Of a stretch of DNA of 64,000 nucleotides, positions 36,198 through 45,643 are shown piece after piece; position 1 is the first letter of the stretch; each line of letters begins with the position of its first letter. The stretch comes from CAYZZU01 sp964483105 (GTDB lineage Bacteria; CG2-30-53-67), in NCBI GenBank assembly GCA_964483105.1, contig CAYZZU010000011.1, forward strand, positions 1 to 64,000. The letters are read 5' to 3'. The position numbers and the translations under genes are program-made. Under the pieces are notes generated by a model. The model saw nothing but the letters and a program-made list of their open reading frames with translations. It made no database searches and was not told where the DNA came from.

Positions 36198-37250
36198 ATG
36201 GAGTTGAATCAGAGAGCACGTGAAGTACTGTTCGCCCTTGTTCAGAGCTACATCCAGACCGGAGGCGCCGTCTGCTCAAAGACCGTAGCCCGCAAGTCCG
36301 GACTGAATTTAAGCGCCGCCACCATACGAAATATCCTGGCCAAGCTTGATGAACAGGGATATCTGACTCAGCCTCACCCCTCCGCCGGGAGAGTCCCGAC
36401 GGATCGGGGTTATCGGTTCTATGTGGACAGTCTGATGGAGCGCCTGGGGCTGCCCGATGAGGAGATCGGCAGGATCGCCAGACGTTATCGTTTACGCAAA
36501 GGGAGTAGGGGAAAGGAACCGGATTCACTCCTGAAAGAAACATCAAGGATTCTTTCCGAGGTTTCTCAATACATTGGAATGGTGATGTCTCCCAGAATTT
36601 CCGACGTGAGATACAACCATATGGAGTTCATCAGGATGGGCAAAAGGGAGATCCTGGTGATTCTCGTGTCCGAGTCGGGATTCGTGCACAGCTGTACCAT
36701 CTTTCCCGAGCTGAGCCTCACACAGGCTGAACTGGATGAACTGACCCGTATTCTGAATACCCAATTGTGCGGCTTGACGCTTGTTGAGGTTCGTGAACGG
36801 ATTGTCCGGAAAATGCGGGATGATATGTACGGTTATCGGAAACTTCTGGAAAAGGTATTCATGACCAACCTTTTTTCCGGTTCTCAGAGCGTTTACAGTC
36901 AGATCTACTTACAGGGCACCTCCAATATTTTGAATTGCTCCGACTTTGCGGACGACCTGGAAAAGATGAAGAAATTGTTTGAGACCTTCGAACAGAAGAA
37001 TCGTCTGATACAACTCCTGGACCGGAGCATGCAGAGTACAGGGGTTCTGGTGTATATCGGTTCCGAAAACCCCTTACGGTGGTTGGAGGACTGCAGTCTG
37101 GTGACTGCCACCTACCGTTGTAACAACAATGTCATGGGGTCTCTCGGGGTTATGGGACCCAAACGGATGGATTACTCCAAGGTTATTCCTGTGGTGGAGT
37201 CTACCGCAAAGCTCCTGAGCAACTTTCTGAGGGGGTCCTCCCTGCGTTAA
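36198..37250 (+). CDS. hrcA: Heat-inducible transcription repressor HrcA
   Basis: 350 aa. N-terminal winged helix (NQRAREVLFALVQSYIQTGGAVCSKTVARKSGLNLSAATIR cut at the family core), GYLTQPHPSAGRVPTDRGYR, then the GAF-like inducer domain. ATG 36198 gives the normal N-terminus; the frame extends to 36114. HrcA normally represses chaperone operons by binding CIRCE and is stabilised by GroEL. It heads hrcA-grpE-dnaK-dnaJ. Confidence 0.94.
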   Translation: MELNQRAREVLFALVQSYIQTGGAVCSKTVARKSGLNLSAATIRNILAKLDEQGYLTQPHPSAGRVPTDRGYRFYVDSLMERLGLPDEEIGRIARRYRLRKGSRGKEPDSLLKETSRILSEVSQYIGMVMSPRISDVRYNHMEFIRMGKREILVILVSESGFVHSCTIFPELSLTQAELDELTRILNTQLCGLTLVEVRERIVRKMRDDMYGYRKLLEKVFMTNLFSGSQSVYSQIYLQGTSNILNCSDFADDLEKMKKLFETFEQKNRLIQLLDRSMQSTGVLVYIGSENPLRWLEDCSLVTATYRCNNNVMGSLGVMGPKRMDYSKVIPVVESTAKLLSNFLRGSSLR

Positions 37251-37317
37251 TCAGATAGGGATCTTTTCCAGAAAGATCCGATCTTTTTTTCCCAAGAATG
37301 AGAGGAGTCCGTGCGGC

Positions 37318-37992
37318 ATGTCTGAAACACGAGAAAACAGGAAGAGCGACGAAATGGAACAGGGCCTGCCCGAAAATGAGACCGGTAAAACCGTGGGCAA
37401 AACCTCCGAAGAGGTTGAGGCCGAAACAACCGATGTCACCCGGGATGCAAACAAAGCGGTCGAAGAGGGGGGAAAGCCCGCCTCCGCGTCGGAAGACATG
37501 ACGGAGATTGAACGGGTGAAGCGCGAGGCACAGGAGAATTATGACCGTCTCGTCCGGGTGTACGCGGAATTTGAGAATTACAAGAAGCGTATGGAAAAGG
37601 AAAAGGTGGAATTTATCAAGTATGCCCATGAAGGATTATTCAAGGATCTGCTGGGAGTCGTGGATAATCTGGAGCGGGCTGTGGCGGAATCCAAAAAGAA
37701 TATACAGTCGGAAGGGTTGGCCCGGGGGGTTGAAATGGTCCTGAAACAGTTGAAAGACACCTTCGAAAAATATGGTGTCAGACCGGTTCAGGCCGAAGGT
37801 TTGCCCTTCGATCCGAACCTCCACGAGGCCATGATGCACGAGCCGTCGGAAGAACATGAGGAGAATACCGTAATTGAGGAGCTTCAGAAGGGGTATGTTT
37901 TGAAAGACCGGCTTCTGCGACCCGCCCTGGTCAAGGTATCCAAAAAGATTGTCAAGGAATCGGATGGCGGACAGGCGCAGGAAGAAAGGTAG
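37318..37992 (+). CDS. grpE: Nucleotide exchange factor GrpE
   Basis: 224 aa. An acidic disordered N-terminus (about 1-60), a long coiled-coil dimerisation helix (ENYDRLVRVYAEFENYKKR) and a C-terminal beta domain (NLHEAMMHEPSEEHEENTVIEELQKGYVLKDRLLRPALVKVSK in pattern). It releases ADP from DnaK. GAGGAG lies ten bases before ATG. Confidence 0.96.
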   Translation: MSETRENRKSDEMEQGLPENETGKTVGKTSEEVEAETTDVTRDANKAVEEGGKPASASEDMTEIERVKREAQENYDRLVRVYAEFENYKKRMEKEKVEFIKYAHEGLFKDLLGVVDNLERAVAESKKNIQSEGLARGVEMVLKQLKDTFEKYGVRPVQAEGLPFDPNLHEAMMHEPSEEHEENTVIEELQKGYVLKDRLLRPALVKVSKKIVKESDGGQAQEER

Positions 37993-38062
37993 GCGATTTT
38001 GATCATGTGGGCTTGTTCCAGCCTCTCCTGATCCCGAATCTTCTGCAGGGAGGATCTCCGCT

Positions 38063-39937
38063 ATGGGCAAAGTGATCGGTATCGATCTGGGGACGACTAA
38101 TTCGTGTGTATCCGTCATGGAAGGACGGGAACCCAAAGTACTGGAGAATGCCGAAGGAAATCGGACTACACCTTCCATGGTGGCCTTTACAGAGAATGAT
38201 GAGCGCCTGATCGGACAGGTTGCCAAGCGTCAGGCGGTAACCAATCCGGAAAACACGGTTTTTTCAGTCAAACGGTTCATCGGAAGGAAGTTCAGGTCCA
38301 TGGAGGTTCAGAAGGCGGCTTCCGATCTTCCATTTCAACTGGAGGAGGCCCCCAATGGAGACGTCCTGGTTTCCATCCGCGGGCAGTTGTACAGTCCGCC
38401 GGAAATTTCCGCGATGGTCCTCCAGAAGATGAAGCAGACCGCGGAGGACTATTTCGGCGAGAAGATCACAGAGGCTGTCATCACGGTTCCCGCTTATTTT
38501 AACGACAGCCAACGTCAGGCCACCAAGGATGCCGGCAGGATCGCCGGTCTGGATGTCCTGAGAATCATCAACGAACCCACCGCGGCCTCTCTGGCCTACA
38601 GTCTGGAGAAAAAACGGGACGAACTGGTTGCGGTTTATGATCTCGGAGGCGGGACGTTTGATATCTCGATCCTCGAAATCAGAGAAGGGGTCCTTGAGGT
38701 GAAGTCGACCAATGGGGATACCTTCCTGGGAGGAGAAGATTTTGATCTGAGAATCATCGACTTCCTGGCCGATGAATTCAGAAAAGAACATGGAATCGAT
38801 CTCAGACGTGACAAAATGGCCCTCCAGCGTCTCAAGGAAGGGGCTGAAAAGGCCAAAATCGAGCTCTCCTCTACAATTGAGACTGAAATCAACCTCCCTT
38901 TCATTACGGCGGATGCATCCGGACCCAAGCATCTGAACATCAGGCTGACGCGCGCCAAATTAGAGGATCTGGTCCGGGATCTGGTGGAAAAAACCATCGA
39001 GCCCTGTCGACAGGCCATGGCAGACGCCGGTGTCACTGCCGATGAGATCCATGAGGTCATCCTGGTGGGGGGGCAGATCCGGATGCCGCTGGTTCAGACC
39101 ACGGTGGAACGCATTTTCAAGAAGAAACCGAAGAAAGGCGTTAACCCGGATGAAGTGGTCGCCATCGGAGCGGCGATTCAGGGTGGTGTCCTCAAAGGAG
39201 ATGTGGAAGATGTCCTGCTTTTAGATGTCACTCCACTCTCTCTGGGAATTGAGACGGTCGGAGGGGTCTTCACACGCCTGATTGAGCGGAACACCACTAT
39301 CCCGACACGGAAAAGCCAGGTTTTTTCCACAGCGGCAGACAACCAGCCGGCGGTCAGTGTCCACGTGCTCCAGGGGGAACGGGAGATGGCGGCGGACAAC
39401 AAATCTCTCGGACGGTTCGAACTGGTCGGAATCCCTCCCGCGCCAAGAGGTGTTCCGAAGATCGAGGTTACATTCGATATCGATGCCAATGGCATCGTGC
39501 ATGTTTCGGCAAAAGATCAGGGGACGGGCAAGGAACAGTCGATCAAGATCGTCGCATCTTCCGGCCTGTCGGAGGAAGAGATCCGGAAGATGGTTGAAGA
39601 CGCAGATCGGCATCAGCAGGAGGACAAAAAGCGAAAAGCTCTGGCCGAGGCGCGGCATGCCTGTGACTCCCTGATCTACAATACAGAAAACTCTCTCCGG
39701 GAATATGGGAGCCGCATCGACCCCCATGACAAAGAAATGATCGAGGAGGCCTTGAAGAACGCCAGACAGGTGGTCCGTGGAACCGACCTTTCGGAGATCC
39801 AAAGCGCCACGGATGAACTGGGCAGAAAGACTTACAAATTTGCTGAGCAGATCTATCAGTCCCCCGTCGCATCCAAGGACACAGAGAGTGAAGACCGGTT
39901 CGGCAATGCGACGGTACCTGCTGAAGAAGACCAATAA
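38063..39937 (+). CDS. dnaK: Chaperone DnaK (Hsp70)
   Basis: 624 aa. ATPase domain with GIDLGTTNSCV, AYFNDSQRQATKDAG, VYDLGGGTFDISIL and VGGQIRMPLVQ (most relatives have VGGSTRMP, so Ser-Thr is Gln-Ile here); substrate domain from about 385 with LLDVTPLSLGIETVGG. The C-terminal lid is shorter at the tail than the 638-residue E. coli protein and ends TVPAEEDQ rather than the usual EEVKDKK motif. Strong ribosome site GGGAGG. Confidence 0.97.
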   Translation: MGKVIGIDLGTTNSCVSVMEGREPKVLENAEGNRTTPSMVAFTENDERLIGQVAKRQAVTNPENTVFSVKRFIGRKFRSMEVQKAASDLPFQLEEAPNGDVLVSIRGQLYSPPEISAMVLQKMKQTAEDYFGEKITEAVITVPAYFNDSQRQATKDAGRIAGLDVLRIINEPTAASLAYSLEKKRDELVAVYDLGGGTFDISILEIREGVLEVKSTNGDTFLGGEDFDLRIIDFLADEFRKEHGIDLRRDKMALQRLKEGAEKAKIELSSTIETEINLPFITADASGPKHLNIRLTRAKLEDLVRDLVEKTIEPCRQAMADAGVTADEIHEVILVGGQIRMPLVQTTVERIFKKKPKKGVNPDEVVAIGAAIQGGVLKGDVEDVLLLDVTPLSLGIETVGGVFTRLIERNTTIPTRKSQVFSTAADNQPAVSVHVLQGEREMAADNKSLGRFELVGIPPAPRGVPKIEVTFDIDANGIVHVSAKDQGTGKEQSIKIVASSGLSEEEIRKMVEDADRHQQEDKKRKALAEARHACDSLIYNTENSLREYGSRIDPHDKEMIEEALKNARQVVRGTDLSEIQSATDELGRKTYKFAEQIYQSPVASKDTESEDRFGNATVPAEEDQ

Positions 39938-39984
39938 ACCCAAATGATCCACGATTCCAAGGAAAGGTACCAATTCGAGATCCG

Positions 39985-41106
39985 ATGGCTGCTAAAAAAG
40001 ACTATTATGAAATTCTGAATGTAAAACCGAACGCCACAGATGCCGAACTCAAGAAAGCCTACCGCCGTTTAGCCTTGAAATATCATCCGGACAAGAATCC
40101 GGGTGATAAAGAGGCGGAAGCCCGCTTCAAAGAGATCAGCCAGGCATACGAGGTTTTGTCGGACCCGCAGAAAAGAGCGACCTATGATCAGTTCGGAGGG
40201 ACCATGGGCACGGAAGGGTTCGGAGGGTTCCGTGCGGAAGGTTTCGGCGGTATGGGTGGTTTCGGAGATATCTTCGGAGATATCTTCAGCGATTTTTTCG
40301 GTGGGTCCACCGCGACACGTTCAAGACGACCTCAGCGGGGCGCCGATCTTCGCTATACCCTGGAGATCGAATTTGAGCAAGCCGCTACAGGGATGCGCAC
40401 CCAGGTGGAAATCCCCCGCATGGAGGTCTGTGGAGAATGCCGTGGACGCAAAACCGAGGCTGGAACACGGCCGGAAACCTGCACGGCGTGCAATGGCACC
40501 GGCCAGGTCCGCTATCAACAGGGATTCTTCAGTATCAGCCGCCCCTGCGGCCGTTGTGGAGGGACTGGAGAACTGATCACCCATCCCTGCGGGCATTGTC
40601 ACGGGACCGGACAGGTTCGGTCCACCCGGTCGATTACAGTGACGATTCCGGCCGGTGTGGAGACCGGGACCCGCCTTCGTATGAGCGGAGAAGGGGAAGC
40701 GGGGACAAACAACGGTCCAAGAGGAGATCTTTATGTTGTAATTCGCGTCCGGGAGCATGATTTTTTCTCCCGGGAGGGGAACAATATCCTCTGTGAAGTT
40801 CCGATCAGCTTTGTTCAGGCTGCGCTGGGCGCCGAAATTGAAGTTCCGACACTACAGGGGAAGGAAACCATTGAGATCAAACCGGGCACGCAGAGCGGGT
40901 CCACACAGACCTTGAAGGGAAAGGGGATACCTTTTCTTCACGGGAGGGGAATCGGCGACCAGATAGTACGCATTCAGGTCGAGACGCCCACCCATCTGAA
41001 TACCAGGCAAAAGGAGCTCCTGCAGGAATTCGCGGATATCAGTGGAGAGGACGTGCACCCGATCAGTAAGAGTTTCTTCGAAAAGGTGAAGGGCTTGTTC
41101 GGTTGA
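39985..41106 (+). CDS. dnaJ: Chaperone DnaJ (Hsp40)
   Basis: 373 aa. J domain with HPD (KYHPDKNPGD), Gly/Phe-rich linker, four zinc-binding repeats CGECRGRK, CTACNGTG, CGRCGGTG and CGHCHGTG, and two C-terminal beta domains. Stimulates DnaK ATPase and delivers substrates. The first zinc repeat has RGRK in place of GxG. It is 47 bp after dnaK. Confidence 0.97.
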   Translation: MAAKKDYYEILNVKPNATDAELKKAYRRLALKYHPDKNPGDKEAEARFKEISQAYEVLSDPQKRATYDQFGGTMGTEGFGGFRAEGFGGMGGFGDIFGDIFSDFFGGSTATRSRRPQRGADLRYTLEIEFEQAATGMRTQVEIPRMEVCGECRGRKTEAGTRPETCTACNGTGQVRYQQGFFSISRPCGRCGGTGELITHPCGHCHGTGQVRSTRSITVTIPAGVETGTRLRMSGEGEAGTNNGPRGDLYVVIRVREHDFFSREGNNILCEVPISFVQAALGAEIEVPTLQGKETIEIKPGTQSGSTQTLKGKGIPFLHGRGIGDQIVRIQVETPTHLNTRQKELLQEFADISGEDVHPISKSFFEKVKGLFG

Positions 41107-41227
41107 TTCCCTGTTCCCCATGGCTGTGGGTTTTGTGTGATCGACAAACAGGGCCGAACCGTAAGCCCCCTGTCCCGTTCTTCCCTTCCCCATGTAACGC
41201 CTGGTCCCCTGTTAAGGATGAATACCC

Positions 41228-41983
41228 TTGAGAGTTTTTTTCGTTCGACCGGAACGGGTGACGGAGGATTCACTGGTTTTAGGGAAGCGTGCCGGTCATC
41301 ATATCCGGCATGTTCTCCGTATGAAGACCGGCGGAACATTGCAGGTTTCCGACGGGGCGGGCCATCTATATGCGGCCCGGATCGACGGGTTTTCAAATGG
41401 AGAAGTGATCTGTTCCATCCTGGAGAAGGAACACGCACCTTCCGTCACCCCTTTTCAAGTCACCCTTTTGCACTCCCTGCCCAAAGGGGCACGGATGGAT
41501 TGGCTGGTTCAGAAATCCACCGAAGCAGGGGTTTGCGAGATTGTTCCCGTCCATATGAAAAGATCCGTTCGTATCCTCCCCCCGGAACATGTCGATCGCC
41601 GACGGATCCGTTGGCAGCGGATTGCCATGGAGGCGGCAGGACAGTGCGGTCGGGTGGATCTGCCGCGGATTCGGAACCCGTTGTCCTTGACGGATGCCTT
41701 GAAACGGATCAGGAATTTCCCACTACGGATCTTTTTCGACATTCAGGGAAAGTCCCTCCCTCTGAGCGAAATCCGACGGAAATGTCCGGTACCGGGAAAG
41801 GCGGCATTGCTTGTCGGTCCGGAGGGGGGAATCGCCCCGGAGGAAAGGGCGATCCTGACCTCCCATGGATTCGTTCCGGCCTCTCTCGGAAAGGAGGTCC
41901 TGCGGGTAGAGACAGCCGGGGTCCTGGCGGTGGCCCTCGTCCGTTATGAGTGGGGAAAGACGGAAAAGAGGGAGGAAGAATGA
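41228..41983 (+). CDS. rsmE: 16S rRNA (uracil(1498)-N3)-methyltransferase
   Basis: 251 aa SPOUT-class methyltransferase. Family blocks: MRVFFVRPERV, HHIRHVLRMKTGGTL, KGARMDWLVQKSTEAGVCEIVP, LLVGPEGGIAPEE and LGKEVLRVETAGVLAVAL (knot region). The start is TTG at 41228, with AAGGA nine bases upstream. It follows dnaJ and overlaps the next gene by ATGA. Confidence 0.94.
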   Translation: MRVFFVRPERVTEDSLVLGKRAGHHIRHVLRMKTGGTLQVSDGAGHLYAARIDGFSNGEVICSILEKEHAPSVTPFQVTLLHSLPKGARMDWLVQKSTEAGVCEIVPVHMKRSVRILPPEHVDRRRIRWQRIAMEAAGQCGRVDLPRIRNPLSLTDALKRIRNFPLRIFFDIQGKSLPLSEIRRKCPVPGKAALLVGPEGGIAPEERAILTSHGFVPASLGKEVLRVETAGVLAVALVRYEWGKTEKREEE

Positions 41984-43155
41984 GAAGTTTTTCATTCAAG
42001 ATCCTTTATATCAGTATCTTCGCGCCGTCCATCCTCTACCTTCTTACCCTTCCTTACATGGAACATTTCTCTGAACAGGGCTTATCCGGCGTCATTCGGC
42101 GACACCTGATCGTACATAATTTTGATCTCCTTCAGGGAAAAGTGAGTCTATACAGCGAGGTGAACCGGAATGTCCATGCTTTCCTCGACCGGGATCTTCT
42201 GACCCGTCTTGGAGCACAGATCGGAATCCGGATCACCGACCCCCATGAAAATGTGGTTTACCCCTACTATGAACATCTCTTACCTCCCTTTCAGAACAAC
42301 GAGGACAGACCTGGGAAATCCCTGGGCCCCTTGTTTGATGAAAAAGGATTTGCCCGGAATTCCGAAACCGACGATGTGGAAGAATTCCTCCAGAGATATA
42401 CCGATTATATCCAGGGGATGAGGATCTCGGTGTCCGTCAGGATTCCGATCACCTCATGGGTGGGGAGCGGACTGCTGCTGTTTTATATCCTTCTGACGGT
42501 GACCGTTCTGTATGTCTATTATCAACGATCCAGTCTCCAGGAGGAAAGAAGGATCCGTGAGATGACCGAAAGGCTTGAGAGGGACCGACGGACAATCACG
42601 CGGGTGGAATCCGAACTGGGGAAGGCACGCAGAAGACTGGGTGATGTGCGATCCCAGGAGGAGGAATGGCTTCGGGAGATTGAACGTCTCGAGAAGGAAA
42701 AGGCATCGCTTGAGAATGAACTTCTGGAAACCATGGAAGAGCAGGAAGAACAGAAACAGAAAATGGATCTCCTGCAGGCAAAGATGAACCGGAAAGAGGC
42801 TAAGAAATCCGGCTCTATAAAGGAGGAAAAGGTCCTTTCCGAACGATTCGAGCATCTCTACCGCAATCTGGAGGTGGAACGGAAGGCGGTTGAGGACCTG
42901 GCCCGTCTCGGCGATGCAAAAATGAAGCTCCAGGCCGAAGAGGTTTTGAAAAGATTGAACGATGGAGATGCAAACCTGAAGGTCCGAAGGAGGATTGGAG
43001 GAGTGGAGCGATGCGACGCGTTTGAGTTGGGTTTTGGATCGACGGGAAGAATTTATTATATCTCGTCACAAAAAAGACGTTATAAAATCCTTCGCATCGG
43101 CACCAAGTCAAGTCAGAACAGGGATCTTGCCTGGCTCCGCGGAAGGACGGAGTAA
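41980..43155 (+). CDS. Membrane coiled-coil protein with RelE/ParE-like C-terminus
   Basis: 391 aa, unrecognised as a whole. From ATG 41980 (ATGA overlap with rsmE): TM1 about 6-26, an extracytoplasmic part of about 135 residues with Cache-like spacing, TM2 about 163-185, a strongly charged coiled coil (about 188-295), a basic segment, and a final 50-residue piece (GFGSTGRIYYISSQKRRYKI, then a Gly-Thr-Lys-Ser and a Gln-Asn-Arg-Asp-Leu stretch). That last piece resembles the end strands of RelE/ParE-type toxins (xRIYYxxxxxxxxIlxIGtKssQnrDi). No antitoxin gene is adjacent. It may be a membrane-tethered RNA- or ribosome-interacting module; the assignment is tentative. Confidence 0.65.
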   Translation: MRSFSFKILYISIFAPSILYLLTLPYMEHFSEQGLSGVIRRHLIVHNFDLLQGKVSLYSEVNRNVHAFLDRDLLTRLGAQIGIRITDPHENVVYPYYEHLLPPFQNNEDRPGKSLGPLFDEKGFARNSETDDVEEFLQRYTDYIQGMRISVSVRIPITSWVGSGLLLFYILLTVTVLYVYYQRSSLQEERRIREMTERLERDRRTITRVESELGKARRRLGDVRSQEEEWLREIERLEKEKASLENELLETMEEQEEQKQKMDLLQAKMNRKEAKKSGSIKEEKVLSERFEHLYRNLEVERKAVEDLARLGDAKMKLQAEEVLKRLNDGDANLKVRRRIGGVERCDAFELGFGSTGRIYYISSQKRRYKILRIGTKSSQNRDLAWLRGRTE

Positions 43156-43209
43156 AGTCGGGCCGGGCAAAGGATTTTCTCCGGCAAGACGGATCGTTTG
43201 CGAAATCCT

Positions 43210-44583
43210 TTATCCTTCGGTGACTTCCCGGATCGACTCTCCGGTAATCCGTACCATCTCCCGGATCTCCTTTTCCCCTATGCTGAGCGGTGGCATGAGA
43301 ACGATGACATTCCCCAGGGGGCGCAGGACCATCCCCTTCTTACGCGCCGCGAGAATGACCCGGTGGCCGATCCTTTCCCCCATGGCATAGGGTTCTTTGG
43401 TTGCGCGGTTCCGGACCAGTTCAATGCCCACCATGAACCCCCGTTGCCGAACCTCTCCGACGTGTGCCCACTCTTTCAAAACAGCCAGCTCCTCGGTCAG
43501 CAGGCGGATCTTTCCTTGAAGCCGATGAAGAACCTTCTCTCTTTTAAAAATACCGATGTTGGCCAGGGCCGCCGCGCACGCAACAGGATTTCCGGTGTAG
43601 GTGTGTCCGTGAAAAAACGTTTTGCACTCCTCGGTCGTTCCCAAAAAGGCGTTGAAGATCTCCTCCGTTGTCAAGGTCGCCGCGAGGGGAAGAGTCCCTC
43701 CCGTGATTCCCTTGGCCAGACAGAGGAAATCGGGACGTATGTGCTCCTGCTCGCAGGCGAAAAGGGTGCCGGTCCGCCCGAACCCCGTGGCAACCTCATC
43801 CGCGATCATCAGGAGACCGTAACGACTGCAGATTTCACGAACCCGTCTCAGATACCCTTCCGGCGCCGTGAGCATGCCCGCCGCCCCCTGAACCAGGGGC
43901 TCGATGATCAGCGCCGCCGTCTGATCGGCGATCTCCCGGACCATCCGTTCCAGTTCATCCGCGCATGCCAGGCGGCAGGAGGGGTAGTCGCGGCCGACGG
44001 GACAGCGGTAACAGTAAGGCGCCGGAGCGAAAGAACAGGAAAAGAGGAGAGGATGGAAAATCTCGTGGAACAGGGGGATCCCGCCCACACTGACTGAACC
44101 GATGGTATCCCCGTGATAGGCGTTCCGGAGGGCGATATAGCGTGTTCTGGATGTTTTCTTCCCGGAGGAACGGTTCTGAAAGTACTGAAATGCCATCTTC
44201 AGCGCAATCTCGACCGCCGTGGAACCATTGTCCGAATAAAAGACCTTTTCCAGTCCGGAAGGGGTGATCTCGACCAGTTGTTTCGCCAACCTGATCGCGG
44301 GTACGTTGGAGAGCCCGAGCAGGGTGGAGTGCGCGACACGGTCGGTCTGTTCCCTGATCGCCTGGTTGATTTCTTTTTTCCCGTGCCCATGCAGATTAAC
44401 CCACAGCGAAGAGACACCGTCGATGTAACGCTTTCCATGGATATCGATCAGGTAGACCCCTTCCGCACGTTCAATCACCAGAGGACATTCTTCAACGTAT
44501 TCCCGCATCTGTGTAAAGGGGTGCCAGATATACCGGTGGTCGTCCTCTTCAAGCTCTCTTCGGTTTTCTTCTTCTCCGATCAC
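43210..44583 (-). CDS. bioA: Adenosylmethionine-8-amino-7-oxononanoate aminotransferase
   Basis: 457 aa, class III PLP aminotransferase of biotin synthesis (KAPA plus SAM to DAPA). BioA hallmarks are HPFTQM near the N-terminus, SSLWVNLHGHGKKEI, NAYHGDTIGSVSVGG, the IADEVATGFGRTGTLFACE block and the PLP lysine in LAKGITGGTLPLAAT. The start is GTG at 44583 with AGGAG upstream. It stands alone on the minus strand, converging on the coiled-coil gene; no other bio gene is in the window. Confidence 0.94.
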   Translation of the reverse strand: MIGEEENRRELEEDDHRYIWHPFTQMREYVEECPLVIERAEGVYLIDIHGKRYIDGVSSLWVNLHGHGKKEINQAIREQTDRVAHSTLLGLSNVPAIRLAKQLVEITPSGLEKVFYSDNGSTAVEIALKMAFQYFQNRSSGKKTSRTRYIALRNAYHGDTIGSVSVGGIPLFHEIFHPLLFSCSFAPAPYCYRCPVGRDYPSCRLACADELERMVREIADQTAALIIEPLVQGAAGMLTAPEGYLRRVREICSRYGLLMIADEVATGFGRTGTLFACEQEHIRPDFLCLAKGITGGTLPLAATLTTEEIFNAFLGTTEECKTFFHGHTYTGNPVACAAALANIGIFKREKVLHRLQGKIRLLTEELAVLKEWAHVGEVRQRGFMVGIELVRNRATKEPYAMGERIGHRVILAARKKGMVLRPLGNVIVLMPPLSIGEKEIREMVRITGESIREVTEG

Positions 44584-44718
44584 GAGTCCTCTCCTACCGT
44601 TGCTCCGGGCAGCCTGCCGTCTCAGATCGACGATTCACCCAAAAAAAAGAATCCCGTTCTCGAATATCGGGATACCTCAGCACACAAACAAGACGGACAC
44701 CGGCAACCGAAAATAATT
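44584..44718. other. Upstream spacer of bioA
   Basis: 135 bp without a gene. It holds the terminator-like hairpin described next; no BirA operator could be recognised with confidence. Confidence 0.4.
44641..44673 (-). terminator. Terminator-like hairpin upstream of bioA
   Basis: Stem ATCCCG / CGGGAT (11-nt loop) followed on the minus strand by TC and eight T residues, 58 bp before the bioA start. It either ends transcripts arriving from the right or acts as a leader attenuator of bioA. Confidence 0.6.
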
Positions 44719-44979
44719 ATGGCACAGGTATCTTTCCAGATCAACATGAAACTGACTTCCCTGGACGGCCGGCATCACCCCGGACCTTGTGGCAACTGTA
44801 TCGATTGAGGGTATTGGACAACTGGATCCCGGTGTTTTTCTACACCCCGGCCTGCGTATGGCAACAGCCACTGACCGTTTGAGAAAGAAGCCGACCTATA
44901 CAGGAAGAAAGTCTACTTCAAGGACCCGTCGATCGTGGGTCCCCACCGGTACGCAATCAGGCATCTTGATAAATGGTAG
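44719..44979 (+). pseudogene. Decayed reading frame, family unknown
   Basis: One plus-strand frame begins ATG GCA CAG and ends TAG at 44977-44979, but is broken by two TGA codons (44806-44808 and 44875-44877). The last 34 codons (from PFEKEADLYRKK to AIRHLDKW) look strongly protein-like. The middle is more protein-like in a different frame (LDNWIPVFFYTPACVWQQ), so at least two frameshifts are implied. I do not recognise the family. A selenoprotein was considered and judged unlikely. Confidence 0.45.
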
Positions 44980-45155
44980 AAACCCAACATAAAAGGTCGA
45001 TGAATCCGCCCTTTCCCCCCACGCAACCCGACAACCGATTTCTATAGAAGACGATTTCTGATTTCAGGGTAAAACTGTTTCCTGAAATTTTCCGTGGCAT
45101 AACCGCCGGTCAGCCTTGCGTGTGTCTGTTGCACCGGACAAATAAAACCCCGGAG
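44980..45155. other. Intergenic, nothing recognised
   Basis: About 175 bp after the decayed frame and before the promoter of the small helical protein; I see no gene, hairpin or repeat that I can support. Confidence 0.4.
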
Positions 45156-45184
45156 TTGACATTCTTAAAGAGAGCTGATTTAGT
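45156..45184 (+). promoter_or_regulatory. Candidate promoter of the 105-residue protein gene
   Basis: Perfect TTGACA (45156-45161) and TTTAGT (45179-45184), spacer 17 bp; a TATAAC lies six bases further on. Confidence 0.5.
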
Positions 45185-45292
45185 TATAACATCCGGAAGA
45201 ATAATCCGGCCACAGTATGACAGGGGTTGGAAAAAACCAATCCGGCCCGTTTACCTGGAGACAGGAAGGGCAAATATTAGGAGGCAACCAAG

Positions 45293-45610
45293 ATGCTCAC
45301 AAAAAATATCAGTATCGATCATTACTGTGACTCTCTGTATACCGAGCTTTCCGCCATCAAAGCAAAACTCCTTGAGTTTATCGAACAAATTACACTCTTT
45401 GAAGGGAAGGAAAGAAAAATGCTCGCGTCGCATGATGATCACTTGAGGGAGATCATCAAGATCATTGACTGGAAACTGGAGATCCTGACAAGGGTCTGTC
45501 CCTATGATTGGAAGGGACTCTCAGGGGATTTTGAGCGCACGGGTTCAGTCCCGGCCGAGGAAACCAGTAAGAGTGTGAAGGAGTTTTCAGGAGGGTATGT
45601 CGGCGGATAA
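45293..45610 (+). CDS. Small helical protein of unknown function
   Basis: 105 aa, predicted alpha-helical over residues 8-75, with HDDHLREIIKIIDWKLEIL and a CPYDW turn, then a flexible Gly-rich end. No family function is known to me. It is convincingly a gene: AGGAGG eight bases upstream, a plausible promoter, and an intrinsic terminator 33 bp after the stop, so it is a monocistronic unit. Confidence 0.7.
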   Translation: MLTKNISIDHYCDSLYTELSAIKAKLLEFIEQITLFEGKERKMLASHDDHLREIIKIIDWKLEILTRVCPYDWKGLSGDFERTGSVPAEETSKSVKEFSGGYVGG

Positions 45611-45643
45611 CCGCCGGTTCGTTCGGGAGAGCATACAAAAAAA

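Noticed and set aside
44719..44979. Selenoprotein reading of the two in-frame TGA codons
   Set aside because: No convincing hairpin directly after either TGA, and the middle segment is more protein-like in another frame, which favours a decayed gene.
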